From contig CAVHCX010000016.1 of the NCBI GenBank assembly GCA_963634745.1, positions 1 to 64,000 on the forward strand: DNA of 64,000 nucleotides. Direction: 5' to 3'. The stretch's first letter is position 1. Each line of letters begins with the position of its first letter. Shown piece after piece: positions 34,084 through 43,177 of the stretch. The stretch is from CAKRJP01 sp963634745 (GTDB taxonomy: Bacteria > Bacillota > Clostridia > Lachnospirales > Lachnospiraceae). The position numbers were made by a program, and so were the translations under genes. Below the pieces are notes generated by a model that was not told the DNA's origin, ran no database searches, and saw only the letters and a list, made by a program, of their open reading frames with translations.

Positions 34084-34704
34084 TTATACCTGCTGATAAC
34101 TAAGAAGTTGATCAATCTTAGTCTTCACCAGATCAAAGGCCACCTCATTGCGTCCGCTATTGATCACAATGTCCGCCAAGGCTCTGGTGGGTTCTACATA
34201 AATGTAGTGCATAGGTTTTACCGTAGTCAGATACTGATCAATGATACCATCTAAGTCTCTTCCGCGTTCTTTCACATCTCTGGATACCCGTCTTAGGATA
34301 CGCTCGTCTGCATCTGCCTCCACATAGATTTTAATATCAAACAGATTTCGAAGCTCCGGATTTTGCAATGCCAGAATTCCTTCTACCACCACAATGCGAT
34401 TGGGCTTTATATCCAAGACTTCTTCCCTACGATTGTGCATGGAATAATCATAGGTTGGACACTGGATCGGCTCTCCCTCTTTTAACCTTCTTAAATGCTC
34501 TACTAAAAGATCCGTCTCTAAAGCCTCCGGATCATCATAGTTAATCTTCCTTCGTTCGTCCAAAGTCAGATGATCATTTCTTCTGTAATAATTGTCGTGA
34601 TACAAAACCGTAATACGGTCTCCGTATAAATCCTTTAATTTGTTTGTAAAGGTAGACTTACCAGAACCTGAACCTCCGGCAATTCCAATGATAATGCAAT
34701 CCAT
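34084..34704 (-). CDS. udk: uridine kinase
   Basis: Phosphorylates uridine and cytidine to UMP and CMP with ATP or GTP in pyrimidine salvage. The N-terminal P-loop is GIAGGSGSGKSTF, followed by the YHDNYYRRNDHLT and NYDDPEALETDLL stretches of the Udk family and RIVVVEGILAL for Walker B. The length is 206 residues. It is the last gene of the nucleoside operon, 22 bases after the purine nucleoside phosphorylase gene and just before the operon terminator. It turns nucleosides imported by the ABC system into nucleotides directly. Confidence 0.95.
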   Translation of the reverse strand: MDCIIIGIAGGSGSGKSTFTNKLKDLYGDRITVLYHDNYYRRNDHLTLDERRKINYDDPEALETDLLVEHLRRLKEGEPIQCPTYDYSMHNRREEVLDIKPNRIVVVEGILALQNPELRNLFDIKIYVEADADERILRRVSRDVKERGRDLDGIIDQYLTTVKPMHYIYVEPTRALADIVINSGRNEVAFDLVKTKIDQLLSYQQV

Positions 34705-34726
34705 AACGAAATCTCCTGATTTTTTA

Positions 34727-35548
34727 CTAAATGTTTGTCACAATAGCGGTTACCAGTTCCTTAAATTGTACTGCCACCCGGTCTGCTGTCTCCTGTACTT
34801 CCTTGTGATCCAACTTCACATCATTCATACCGGCCGCAAGGTTTGTGATGCAGGAAATTCCGCAAATTTCCATTCCCATGTGGCGGGCAGCCACTGCCTC
34901 ACATGCTGTGCTCATTCCTACGGCATCTCCGCCCCAGCTTCTGGACATACGAATCTCTGCCGGGCTTTCATATGCCGGTCCTGTAAACTGTACATATACA
35001 CCTTCCTGGATAGGAATATTGAGTTTTTTTGCCTGACTTCTGATAATCTCCTGGATCCGCTTACTATATACTTCGCTCATATCCGGAAAACGAACTCCCA
35101 GCTCATCGATATTTGCTCCGATCAAGGGACTTGGTACTGCGGATGTGATATGATCTGTGATCATCATAAAATCTCCCGGATGGAAGTCAAAATTTACGCC
35201 TCCTGCTGCATTGGTAAGGACCAACTTCTTTGCTCCCATCATGCCCATCAAACGTGTAGGAAGTACCACATCGGTCATAGGATATCCCTCGTAATAATGG
35301 ACTCTTCCCTGCATAATAACCACAGGTACATCCTTAACATATCCAAATACAAATCTTCCCTTATGTCCGGCTACTGTTGAAGTCGGAAATCCCTCAATAT
35401 CCTTATAATCAACGGTTGCCTCGATCTGGATGCCATCTGCATAATCTCCCAATCCGGATCCTAAGATCAATGCCACCTCCGGCACAAAGTCTGTTTTTTC
35501 TCTTACACTTGCCAGGCAAGTCTGTAATTTATCATATACTGCACTCAT
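34727..35548 (-). CDS. purine-nucleoside phosphorylase (trimeric PNP type)
   Basis: Splits purine (deoxy)nucleosides with phosphate to base and (deoxy)ribose 1-phosphate. Motifs of the low-molecular-weight trimeric class: ALILGSGLGDYAD for phosphate binding, VVIMQGRVHYYEGYPM, TNAAGGVNFDFHPGDFM, and GGDAVGMSTACEAVAARHMG with the purine-binding region. Its 273 residues are typical. The pentose phosphate product feeds deoB and deoC in the same operon. Symbol use varies (punA, pupG or deoD), so none is given. Confidence 0.94.
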   Translation of the reverse strand: MSAVYDKLQTCLASVREKTDFVPEVALILGSGLGDYADGIQIEATVDYKDIEGFPTSTVAGHKGRFVFGYVKDVPVVIMQGRVHYYEGYPMTDVVLPTRLMGMMGAKKLVLTNAAGGVNFDFHPGDFMMITDHITSAVPSPLIGANIDELGVRFPDMSEVYSKRIQEIIRSQAKKLNIPIQEGVYVQFTGPAYESPAEIRMSRSWGGDAVGMSTACEAVAARHMGMEICGISCITNLAAGMNDVKLDHKEVQETADRVAVQFKELVTAIVTNI

Positions 35549-35572
35549 ACTTAACTCCTTATTATACGATAT

Positions 35573-36304
35573 CTAGGCTCGGTCAATTTTGCTATCTACA
35601 ATCTGTCTAAGCCCCTCATATTGTTTCCGATTAATATTAATCTGATTCCCATATTTCGTGATCAAACCTTCGTCTGAAAATTTCTTCACCGCACGGCTGA
35701 CACTCTTTAGGCACAAGCCCGTTTCATCTGCCATACCCATCCGGCTCTCTCGAATATTTAAGCTATCATTTTGACTGAATTTTTCAAACCATTCTACAAA
35801 CAGAAAGGCCAGCCGGTCTGCTCCCTGAAGGAACAAATACAAGCGGTTTCTGCGGCCTTCCTCAAGCAGGGAATAGCAGGTTAATTTTGCCTCCAAACGA
35901 AAAGCTTCCAAATCCGAATATAACCACTTTTCGTATTGGCTTCGAGGTAGCTTGATCAACATACACTCTGACTCCGTGCGCCAGGTGGTCTGGTAGGTTT
36001 TTAGGTCCATAAGGACCTCCATGCCTCCCAGGGCAACGTTAGATTCCAACTTCATAAAGTCAAAGGCGACTCCGGAAATTCGGTAATCGGTTGCCTTTGC
36101 CCTCCCTTTTCCGACAAAAATAATAGTATCTGCCGGCGCATTTTCTCTAATAAAAGTAGTCCCCGCCGAAACCTGCTCCACCTGCAAGGCATCCAACAGC
36201 CATAAGGGAGCCGTCCGAAAATAGTCCTCTAACTGCTCTTGCCTTTCCTTGTCCACCAACTTCAAAAAGGGAAGCATTTCATGCAAATATTTATGCTCTT
36301 CCAT
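35573..36304 (-). CDS. Crp/Fnr family transcriptional regulator
   Basis: A 243-residue regulator. Residues about 10-150 form a cNMP-binding-like beta-roll (VSAGTTFIRENAPADTIIFV, then the C-helix). The C-terminal winged helix has RMGMADETGLCLKSVSRAVK as helix-turn-helix and a wing at GLITKYGNQININ. The recognition helix (LKSVSRAVKKF) lacks the RE pair of E. coli CRP, so a different DNA site is expected. No Cys cluster for an FNR-type Fe-S centre is visible at the N-terminus. It sits inside the nucleoside operon and overlaps the preceding gene by 14 bases. It is inferred to sense a salvage metabolite or nucleotide and to act on the dyads before the lipoprotein gene. Confidence 0.88.
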   Translation of the reverse strand: MEEHKYLHEMLPFLKLVDKERQEQLEDYFRTAPLWLLDALQVEQVSAGTTFIRENAPADTIIFVGKGRAKATDYRISGVAFDFMKLESNVALGGMEVLMDLKTYQTTWRTESECMLIKLPRSQYEKWLYSDLEAFRLEAKLTCYSLLEEGRRNRLYLFLQGADRLAFLFVEWFEKFSQNDSLNIRESRMGMADETGLCLKSVSRAVKKFSDEGLITKYGNQININRKQYEGLRQIVDSKIDRA

Positions 36305-36938
36305 AAATACCTCTAAATTTTTCTCTTATTTTTTTCATTTGATCGGATAAAAATTGGATGACCGGGCCGGCACTTAAGGCTGTAATAATGGTGATAGCTC
36401 CCAGCTTTCCTCCAAGCAAGGTTCCAATCACGATACAGCTGATATCAAAACCGATTTTTACATAGCGATATTCCTTCCCGATTCGGTCTCTAAGTACCAT
36501 AACCACACCGGTAAATGGGTCCAGTCCAATGTCCGCTGTTATATACATGGCAACTCCCGTATAGAGCAAGAGACATCCAATGACTGCCCCTAATACCTGG
36601 ATGGGAAATGTCTGAACCTGAAACAAGAAATGATACAATTTTCCGCCCAGGCTTACAATGGCTCCATAGGGAATAATATATACGAAAGTTCCTACATTAA
36701 TATAATGTCTTCCGGTAAAGAATACAAGTAGCATCAGCACAATATTTACTATGTTGGATGCAAGACCCAGCTGTTCTGATGTCAGGCCTAAAATACTTCG
36801 TATTCCGTCATACATAATCCCTACAGGGTCATTTCCAAGGGCTGCCGCTGCATTAAAGGCAACGCCTACGCCAACTAGGACAATCCCAACAAAGGCCAAA
36901 ACAATATTCCATATATTTTCACTTATATACTTCTTCAC
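36291..36938 (-). CDS. YczE/YyaS/YitT-type integral membrane protein
   Basis: A 215-residue membrane protein with five or six helices, of the same family as the product of 18897-19544. It opens VLAFVGIVLVGVGVAFNAAAALGNDPVGIMYD; a second family-like segment is MYITADIGLDPFTGVVMVLR. The function is unknown. Its location between deoB and the Crp/Fnr gene, with a 14-base overlap into the regulator, implies a role linked to nucleoside or pentose metabolism, perhaps export or sensing of a by-product. That role is inferred from position alone. Confidence 0.85.
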   Translation of the reverse strand: MKKYISENIWNIVLAFVGIVLVGVGVAFNAAAALGNDPVGIMYDGIRSILGLTSEQLGLASNIVNIVLMLLVFFTGRHYINVGTFVYIIPYGAIVSLGGKLYHFLFQVQTFPIQVLGAVIGCLLLYTGVAMYITADIGLDPFTGVVMVLRDRIGKEYRYVKIGFDISCIVIGTLLGGKLGAITIITALSAGPVIQFLSDQMKKIREKFRGIYGRA

Positions 36939-36949
36939 CCTATGATCAC

Positions 36950-38140
36950 CTACCGTAACTCTTCTAAGATCGAGTGACCGATGGTTCCCTGCGGCATATC
37001 CACTCCAAAGTTTTCTGCAATAGAGGCTCCAATAACCGCAAAAGTATCTGCTCCGGGAATTTCGCCGCCTTCTTTCATGGCCTTGGAGTAGGCAATCATA
37101 GGAACATACTCTCTGGTATGGTCTGTTCCTGTGTAGGTAGGATCATTTCCATGGTCTGCGGTAAGAATCAAAAGATCATCCTCTTTTAATTTATCAAGAA
37201 GGACCCCTAAATTCTTATCAAAGGCTTCGATTTCTTTTCCATATCCGATAGGATCTCTTCTATGTCCCCACTGGGCATCAAAGTCTACTAGGTTTGTAAA
37301 GCAAAGGCCTTTAAAGTCTTGGTCTGCAATCTCTATGGTCTGCTCCATACCATGGACAGAGCTTTTGGACTTGTTGGAAGCTGTAATACCTTCTCCGCAG
37401 AAAATGTCATTGATCTTACCGACACTGATCACATCATATCCTGCATCTTTTAGGGCATTTAGGGTCGTAGCATTGGTAGGTTTTAAGGCGTAGTCATGGC
37501 GGTTGCTGGTACGCTTAAACTCTCCTTTTTTCTTGCCTACATAAGGTCTTGCGATGACTCTTCCCACACGCCACTCGTCTTTCATGGTGATCTCTCTGGC
37601 GATCTCACAGCAGCGATATAAATTTTCAAGATCAAAAGTTTCCTCATTTCCACAGATCTGCAAAACGGAATCTGCAGAGGTATATACGATCATTGCCCCC
37701 GTGGCAATTTCTTCTTCCCCAAGTTCATCAATAATCTCGGTACCGCTGGCACTTTTGTTTCCGATGACTCTCTTGCCGCACCGCTCTTCTAATTCCTTAA
37801 TTAACTCCGGTGGAAATCCGTGGTCTGTGAATGTGATAAAGGGCTTCTCGGTCTTGATTCCCATCATCTCCCAGTGTCCGGTCATGGTATCTTTTCCGTT
37901 GCTGGCCTCTCTTAGTTTTGTAAAGCGGCCCAGGGGCTTTTCTACCCCCTTCATATCTCCGCCGGTATGGAGATTGAGCATTCCAAGTTTTTCTAAATTT
38001 GGGATATCCAAAGTTTTTACTGTATCTAGGATATGTCCGAAGGTATCTGCACCTACATCCCCAAATTTGTCCGCATCCGGAGAAGCACCAACACCCAAAG
38101 AATCCAAGACAACGACAAAAATTCTCTTATAATTTTTCAT
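36950..38140 (-). CDS. deoB: phosphopentomutase
   Basis: Interconverts ribose or deoxyribose 1-phosphate and 5-phosphate, joining the phosphorylases to central metabolism. An alkaline-phosphatase-fold enzyme with Mn2+ ligands in VVLDSLGVGASPDADKFGDV (with the Asp near the start) and ILTADHGNDPTYTGTDHTRE. The 396-residue length is normal. The gene lies in the nucleoside operon between add and the YczE-like gene. Confidence 0.96.
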   Translation of the reverse strand: MKNYKRIFVVVLDSLGVGASPDADKFGDVGADTFGHILDTVKTLDIPNLEKLGMLNLHTGGDMKGVEKPLGRFTKLREASNGKDTMTGHWEMMGIKTEKPFITFTDHGFPPELIKELEERCGKRVIGNKSASGTEIIDELGEEEIATGAMIVYTSADSVLQICGNEETFDLENLYRCCEIAREITMKDEWRVGRVIARPYVGKKKGEFKRTSNRHDYALKPTNATTLNALKDAGYDVISVGKINDIFCGEGITASNKSKSSVHGMEQTIEIADQDFKGLCFTNLVDFDAQWGHRRDPIGYGKEIEAFDKNLGVLLDKLKEDDLLILTADHGNDPTYTGTDHTREYVPMIAYSKAMKEGGEIPGADTFAVIGASIAENFGVDMPQGTIGHSILEELR

Positions 38141-38161
38141 ATTCGTCTTCCTCTTCTCTTT

Positions 38162-39139
38162 TTATTTTGCTGTTAACTTCCGGTACAGCCTTTCCTTCAC
38201 AGCATCATCTGCAAAGGCCGCATCTACTGCATTCTTCATTAGAAGCAGGACCTCCTCATCCCGGACTCCGTATTGTTTTTGAATAAATTCCAGTTCCTTT
38301 ACAAGGGTCGTATTACTGACGGTTCGATTATCTGTATTCACAGTCACCAGGACCCCTGCATCAAGAAACTCTCGGATCGGATAGTCTTCCATCGTCTCAA
38401 CTGCCTTAGTCTGCAAATTGCTGATGGGGCACATCTCCACCCCGATTTTTTTATCTGCCATAGACCTGATTAGGTCTTTATGACCTCTCATAGCGATTCC
38501 GTGTCCGACTCTTGCAGCTCCCACAGCCACAGAATCTATAATATTCTTCGGATCTCCGCACTCTCCTGCATGGATGGTAAAGGGCATTCCCATGGCCTTT
38601 ACCTCAGAAAACAAGTCCATAAATCCGCTCATGGGGAAGGGCGCTTCCGCTCCCGCAAGATCCGCGCCGCAGACACCCTGGCCTAAATAGTCTCTTGCCA
38701 CCTTTAACATTCTTCGATTTTCTTCTATGCTGTGATGGCGCATGGCGCAGGTGATGAGGCCATATTCAATGCCAAATTCCTCTTTTCCTTTTTCAAGCCC
38801 CCTAAGGGTGGCTTCTATCACTTGCCTGCAGGACATGCTATCTGTTTCTGATAAAAGAGGCGCAAATCGGATCTCTCCATAGCATACATTTTCCTGACGC
38901 ATGCTCCTTAGGACATCGTAGGCTGCCTCCTCAAGGCCTTCCTCATCCATAATGCACCGGCCCGGCAGATCAAACTTTTCCAGGTACTCTGCCAGACTTT
39001 TGCAGTCATCTGACACACCAAGCTCCTCTTCTCTTACCGGCCTGCCTAATCTCTTCTCCACAAAGTCCCGACTCAAGGAACCGTCCAGATGGCAATGTAA
39101 TTCTATTTTCGGTAAATTCAATAATTCTTCTCGTGTCAT
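38162..39139 (-). CDS. add: adenosine deaminase
   Basis: Removes ammonia from adenosine or deoxyadenosine to give inosine. A TIM-barrel zinc enzyme: LPKIELHCHLDGSLSRDFVE provides the HxH zinc ligands, PFTIHAGECGDP the third His, and VGAARVGHGIAM and VLVTVNTDNRTVS the later zinc and catalytic sites. The 325-residue length is usual. It lies between cdd and deoB, so imported adenosine is converted to inosine for the phosphorylase. Confidence 0.93.
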   Translation of the reverse strand: MTREELLNLPKIELHCHLDGSLSRDFVEKRLGRPVREEELGVSDDCKSLAEYLEKFDLPGRCIMDEEGLEEAAYDVLRSMRQENVCYGEIRFAPLLSETDSMSCRQVIEATLRGLEKGKEEFGIEYGLITCAMRHHSIEENRRMLKVARDYLGQGVCGADLAGAEAPFPMSGFMDLFSEVKAMGMPFTIHAGECGDPKNIIDSVAVGAARVGHGIAMRGHKDLIRSMADKKIGVEMCPISNLQTKAVETMEDYPIREFLDAGVLVTVNTDNRTVSNTTLVKELEFIQKQYGVRDEEVLLLMKNAVDAAFADDAVKERLYRKLTAK

Positions 39140-39154
39140 GATTTTTTTCTCTCT

Positions 39155-39574
39155 TTATGCCAGGTCTCCCGGCCCGAAACCTCTTGGCAAAAGTTCCTCC
39201 AAAGTAAAGATATCGTAGTGGTCTTTATCTACTGCCAGAATAATCTGAAAGCTTTTCGGATTGCAAAATTCCATCATAACCTGTCTGCATACACCGCAGG
39301 GGGCTGCATAGTCGGTTAGGACGCCATCCTTTCCGCCCACAATGCAAATGGCTTCAAATTCCTTGACCCCTTGACTGACTGCCTTAAAAAAAGCGGTCCT
39401 CTCTGCACAATTTGTGGCTGTATATCCTGCATTTTCAATATTACATCCTGTATAGATGGTCCCATTTTTTGCCAATAAAGCTGCGCCTACTTTAAAGTTA
39501 GAATAGGGTGTATAGGAAAAGTCAAGCATTCCAATCGCTTCCTCGATCAACTTCTCTATCACTTGTTTTTCCAT
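39155..39574 (-). CDS. cdd: cytidine deaminase
   Basis: Deaminates cytidine and deoxycytidine to uridine and deoxyuridine. The zinc site is NCAERTAFFKAV (Cys and catalytic Glu) with PCGVCRQVMMEF. The tetrameric short type fits the 139 residues. The start at 39574 is chosen because GGAGG lies 10 bases upstream; an in-frame ATG six codons earlier contains that site in its own codons. It sits between deoC and add. Confidence 0.95.
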   Translation of the reverse strand: MEKQVIEKLIEEAIGMLDFSYTPYSNFKVGAALLAKNGTIYTGCNIENAGYTATNCAERTAFFKAVSQGVKEFEAICIVGGKDGVLTDYAAPCGVCRQVMMEFCNPKSFQIILAVDKDHYDIFTLEELLPRGFGPGDLA

Positions 39575-39609
39575 GGCACCTTCACCTCCCATTTCATAAA
39601 AATGCTTTT

Positions 39610-40275
39610 TTAATAACCGGTTGCTTCCTGACCCTTTACAATCTTTACGATTCTGCTGGTTCCTAAGCGGTCAGCTCCAAGCTCCATAAATTTTTCAGCA
39701 TCTTCCAAAGAAGAGATGCCACCGGCAGCCTTAATCTTTACATTTTGACCGACATGATCTGCGAAAAGCTTGATGTCCTCGAAGGTAGCTCCGCCTCCGC
39801 CAAATCCTGTAGAGGTCTTGATATAATCCGCTCCGGCATTGGTTACGATCTCACACATCTTGATCTTTTCTTCTTCGGTTAAGAAGCAGGTCTCAATAAT
39901 AACCTTCAAAACCTTCTGGCCGCAGGCCTTCTTTAAGGTTTTAATCTCCTGCTCTACAAGGTCATATCTTTGATCCTTTAACCAACCAATGTTGATCACC
40001 ATATCGATCTCTTGGGCTCCATTGGCCAAAGCTTCCTTGGTCTCAAATTCCTTGGTGCCTGTAGTAGTATTTCCATTTGGGAAGCCTACAACTGTACATA
40101 CCGGAATCTTTCCTCCCATATAATCATAAGCTTCCTTTACATAGCAGGAAGGAATACATACCGACGCTGTTTCATATTTCATCGCATCATCGCAGATCTG
40201 CTTGATCTCTTCCCATGTAGATGTCTGAAGTAGCAAGGTATGATCTACGTGTTTTAATAATTCTTTGATTTCCAT
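39610..40275 (-). CDS. deoC: deoxyribose-phosphate aldolase
   Basis: Splits deoxyribose 5-phosphate to glyceraldehyde 3-phosphate and acetaldehyde. Class I TIM-barrel aldolase: the Schiff-base Lys is in ADYIKTSTGFGGGGAT, and a second key Lys in VKIKAAGGISSLEDA. CTVVGFPNGNTTTGTK is also diagnostic. The start at 40275 (MEIKELLKH) has GGGAG 7 bases upstream, giving 221 residues; the longer frame is less likely. It belongs to the nucleoside operon and supplies energy from deoxynucleosides. Confidence 0.95.
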   Translation of the reverse strand: MEIKELLKHVDHTLLLQTSTWEEIKQICDDAMKYETASVCIPSCYVKEAYDYMGGKIPVCTVVGFPNGNTTTGTKEFETKEALANGAQEIDMVINIGWLKDQRYDLVEQEIKTLKKACGQKVLKVIIETCFLTEEEKIKMCEIVTNAGADYIKTSTGFGGGGATFEDIKLFADHVGQNVKIKAAGGISSLEDAEKFMELGADRLGTSRIVKIVKGQEATGY

Positions 40276-40297
40276 TTTTCTTCTCCCGATTTTTTTA

Positions 40298-41071
40298 TTA
40301 GGCATCCTCTTTAATTAAATTTCGAATGGCCTGGATTGCTACCTGAATAGCTCCGTCTGTGTCATGTACTACCGGATTTTCAAGTCCTAACTTTTCTCTT
40401 TCCTGATTTGCCACTACTAGGAAGCAGGATCCGGCTCTGGCCCTAAGCTTGCCTGCCGCGATAAAGAGGGCAGCTGACTCCATCTCAGAAGCCAAGCATC
40501 CCATCATCTTCCAGGCTTCCCACTTATTTAAAAGTTCATAGCCTGCAGGCATTTTTTCCGGCTCATGTTGTCCATAGAAGGCATCCTTACATTGGACCAC
40601 CCCGGTGTGGAAGGCAAAGCCTTTTTCCTTGGCACCTGCCACTAAGGCGTTGGTTACATTTAAGTCTGCCACTGCCGGATATTCAATCGGCGCATATTCT
40701 CTGCTGGTTCCCTCCATGCGGATGGCTCCGGTAGCAATCACGATATCTCCGCTTTTTACCTCTGTCTGCATGCCACCGCAGGTACCCACCCGAAGGAAGG
40801 TATCTGCTCCGCAGCGGTATAATTCTTCCATAGCGATGGAGGCTGACGGTCCACCAATCCCCGTTGACGTTACACTAACCTTGACTCCATCAAGACTTCC
40901 TGTATAGGTAACAAACTCTCTGTTATCAGCTACCAATACCGGATCATCAAAATATTTAGCAATTTTCTCACAGCGTTTGGGATCTCCCGGCAGGATCACA
41001 TATTTTCCAACCTCCCCGGGGGCCACCTGAATGTGATACTGACGATTGGGATCCTCTGAATAATTTTTCAT
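40298..41071 (-). CDS. udp: uridine phosphorylase family protein
   Basis: Phosphorolysis of uridine (and perhaps other nucleosides) to uracil and ribose 1-phosphate. NP-I family hexameric type: YVILPGDPKRCEKIAKYFDD at the N-terminus for phosphate, VTSTGIGGPSASIAMEELYR and FLRVGTCGGM, and MGCLASEMESAALFIAAGKL near the ribose site. The 257-residue length and SLDGVKV/GGPS pattern favour Udp over DeoD. It follows the nucleoside permease genes by 46 bases. Confidence 0.92.
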   Translation of the reverse strand: MKNYSEDPNRQYHIQVAPGEVGKYVILPGDPKRCEKIAKYFDDPVLVADNREFVTYTGSLDGVKVSVTSTGIGGPSASIAMEELYRCGADTFLRVGTCGGMQTEVKSGDIVIATGAIRMEGTSREYAPIEYPAVADLNVTNALVAGAKEKGFAFHTGVVQCKDAFYGQHEPEKMPAGYELLNKWEAWKMMGCLASEMESAALFIAAGKLRARAGSCFLVVANQEREKLGLENPVVHDTDGAIQVAIQAIRNLIKEDA

Positions 41072-41116
41072 ACAATCAACACCCTCTCTGATTAAAATTT
41101 TAAATAGACCCTAAGT

Positions 41117-42058
41117 CTAGCGCTGTCCCTTGTCATAAGGAATACCCTCTGCCTTAGGTGCTCTGGAATTTTTGGATACGAAAATCAATACCACCAGGGA
41201 AATGATATAAGGTAGCCTATTATATAAGGTACTTGGAAGTTTCAGGGCCTCCAAAAGCGGGAATCCTGTATATACATTGGACAAGGCTCTGAAGAGTCCA
41301 AAGAGGACTGCTGCGCCTCCAATATTTAAAGGCTTCCACAGACCAAAGATCATAACCGCCAAGGCCAGGAATCCAAAGCCTGCTACACCATTTTCAAACT
41401 TCCACTCACTGACACCGGCAGTAATATATACAAGCCCCCCAAGTCCTCCTAAGGCTCCGGAGATCAAGACTCCGGCATAGCGCATCTGATAAACACTGAT
41501 TCCCATGGCATCTGCAGCCTGTGGATGCTCACCACATGCCATAAGGCGAAGTCCAAATTTTGTCTTGTAAAGTACCACATAGGATGCAATCAAAATCAAA
41601 AAGGCAATCAACATAAACCAGCTAAATTCAAATTTTCCAATGTTGACTAAGAAGGCCTTCTTTGCCGCCTTATAATTTACAGTGGAAGATACATTATCTG
41701 CATTTTCTGCTGTATTAATAGCTCTTACGATAACAACTGCCACTGCAGGTCCCAAAAGGTTCAAAGCTGTACCAACCAAGGTTTGATCTGCATTAAAATG
41801 AATGGCAGCCACTCCAAGGAGCATAGAAAATACCATTCCTACCAGGACACTTCCTAGGATTACCAGAAGAATTGTCAAAGGAACCGACAAGGAATCCGAT
41901 ATATATTTCATTGTCAAGGCTCCACCTAGGGCCCCCATAACCATGATTCCTTCCAGGCCAATATTAATAACACCACTATGCTCAGAGAAACATCCACCAA
42001 GAGCAACCAAAAGTAATACAGATGCAAAGATTAAGGTATATTGTAGTAAGAGTACCAT
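41117..42058 (-). CDS. nucleoside ABC transporter permease (NupC/NupQ-like)
   Basis: A 313-residue BPD-type (YufQ/RbsC-like) permease with eight to ten helices. GGCFSEHSGVINIGLEGIMV near the N-terminus and MACGEHPQAADAMGISVYQM in the cytoplasmic loop are the family hallmarks. It forms a pair with the larger permease whose stop overlaps its start at base 42058. With the ATPase and BMP lipoprotein it imports nucleosides. Confidence 0.92.
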   Translation of the reverse strand: MVLLLQYTLIFASVLLLVALGGCFSEHSGVINIGLEGIMVMGALGGALTMKYISDSLSVPLTILLVILGSVLVGMVFSMLLGVAAIHFNADQTLVGTALNLLGPAVAVVIVRAINTAENADNVSSTVNYKAAKKAFLVNIGKFEFSWFMLIAFLILIASYVVLYKTKFGLRLMACGEHPQAADAMGISVYQMRYAGVLISGALGGLGGLVYITAGVSEWKFENGVAGFGFLALAVMIFGLWKPLNIGGAAVLFGLFRALSNVYTGFPLLEALKLPSTLYNRLPYIISLVVLIFVSKNSRAPKAEGIPYDKGQR

Positions 42059-43176
42059 TATTTTGTTCCTCCTTTCTTTTCCTCTCTCTTATCTAGGTAA
42101 CGATTCAACCAAAGTTTAAAGAAGTATACAAATCCACACAGGTAAATAATCACTGCTGAAATCAAATCAGAAATCTGTGTACAGTACATGGTCTTATCTA
42201 CATAGCTTCCACCACTGGTGATATGCTGGATGAAATAAGAAGCAAAAATTGTTCCAATCGGATGAAGACCTCCAAGGAAGGCGGCCGCGATTCCGTTAAA
42301 TCCCATGCTCGGCACGCTGGTCTGCTGTACCTGCCAGGTTTCAATTCCACTCAAATAGAAAACTGCTGCTCCAAGACCTGCAAAAGCTCCGGCGATCATC
42401 ATTGTGAGAATGATATTTCTCTTCTCTTTCATACCGCAGTATTTTGCTGCATTCTTATTCATACCTGTGGCCTTCAGTTCATAACCAAAAGTGGTTTTCT
42501 CTAAAATAACCCAAACCAGAATTGCCATTAATAAGCCGATCACTAAACCGATGGTTACAAATTCATTATTAGAGAAGAGCTGGTTTAAGCCGCAATTCGG
42601 GAGCAGGGCACTTTTATTTCCACTGGAAAGGTCTACCGTATAAGGTGTAGACTCTGCCTTTACCTGGCTGAGCAACATGTTGACCGCATAGAGGGAGTTC
42701 CAGTTTAACATAATGCAGGAAATAACTACATTTACGTTAAAGTAAGCCTGAAGGGCTCCTTCAATTCCTCCGATAATGGCTGCAAAGATGACCGCTGCCA
42801 GCAAACATACATACCAAGGCATGCCGAATTTCAAGGCAAAGTACAAAGAAGCGCCTGCTCCTACCACATACTGGCCTGCTGCTCCAATGTTAAAAAGACC
42901 TGCCTTATAAGCAAAGAGGACCGACAAGGCACACAAAAGCAGGGCCGAGGTCTTAACCATAGTCGTTCCTGCATATTTTAAAATCGCAACAGCACTTGGA
43001 TAATAAAAATAATTTTTAAGGATCGCCAGGATTGCATCGGAAGCTCCTGCCGGATTAATAATCAAAAGAACGATATATCCTACCAAAAGACCTAAGATAA
43101 TGCAGAGGATAGAGGCAATAATAGTCTGTACTCCACTATTTCTTAGAAGACTTTCTTTTTTCTTAGACTGATTCAT
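42058..43176 (-). CDS. nucleoside ABC transporter permease (NupB/NupP-like)
   Basis: A 372-residue YufP/RbsC-like permease with about nine helices, FAYKAGLFNIGAAGQYVVGA, YELKATGMNKNAAKYCGM and FLGGLHPIGTIFASYFI being the typical stretches. The extended N-terminal helix and the larger size mark it as the first of the permease pair. It starts one base after the ATPase gene stop region, so expression is coupled. Confidence 0.92.
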   Translation of the reverse strand: MNQSKKKESLLRNSGVQTIIASILCIILGLLVGYIVLLIINPAGASDAILAILKNYFYYPSAVAILKYAGTTMVKTSALLLCALSVLFAYKAGLFNIGAAGQYVVGAGASLYFALKFGMPWYVCLLAAVIFAAIIGGIEGALQAYFNVNVVISCIMLNWNSLYAVNMLLSQVKAESTPYTVDLSSGNKSALLPNCGLNQLFSNNEFVTIGLVIGLLMAILVWVILEKTTFGYELKATGMNKNAAKYCGMKEKRNIILTMMIAGAFAGLGAAVFYLSGIETWQVQQTSVPSMGFNGIAAAFLGGLHPIGTIFASYFIQHITSGGSYVDKTMYCTQISDLISAVIIYLCGFVYFFKLWLNRYLDKREEKKGGTK

Positions 43177-43177
43177 C

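Noticed and set aside
39155..39592. Longer start for cytidine deaminase
   Set aside because: The extra six codons contain the ribosome binding site of the downstream ATG, which fits the family N-terminus.
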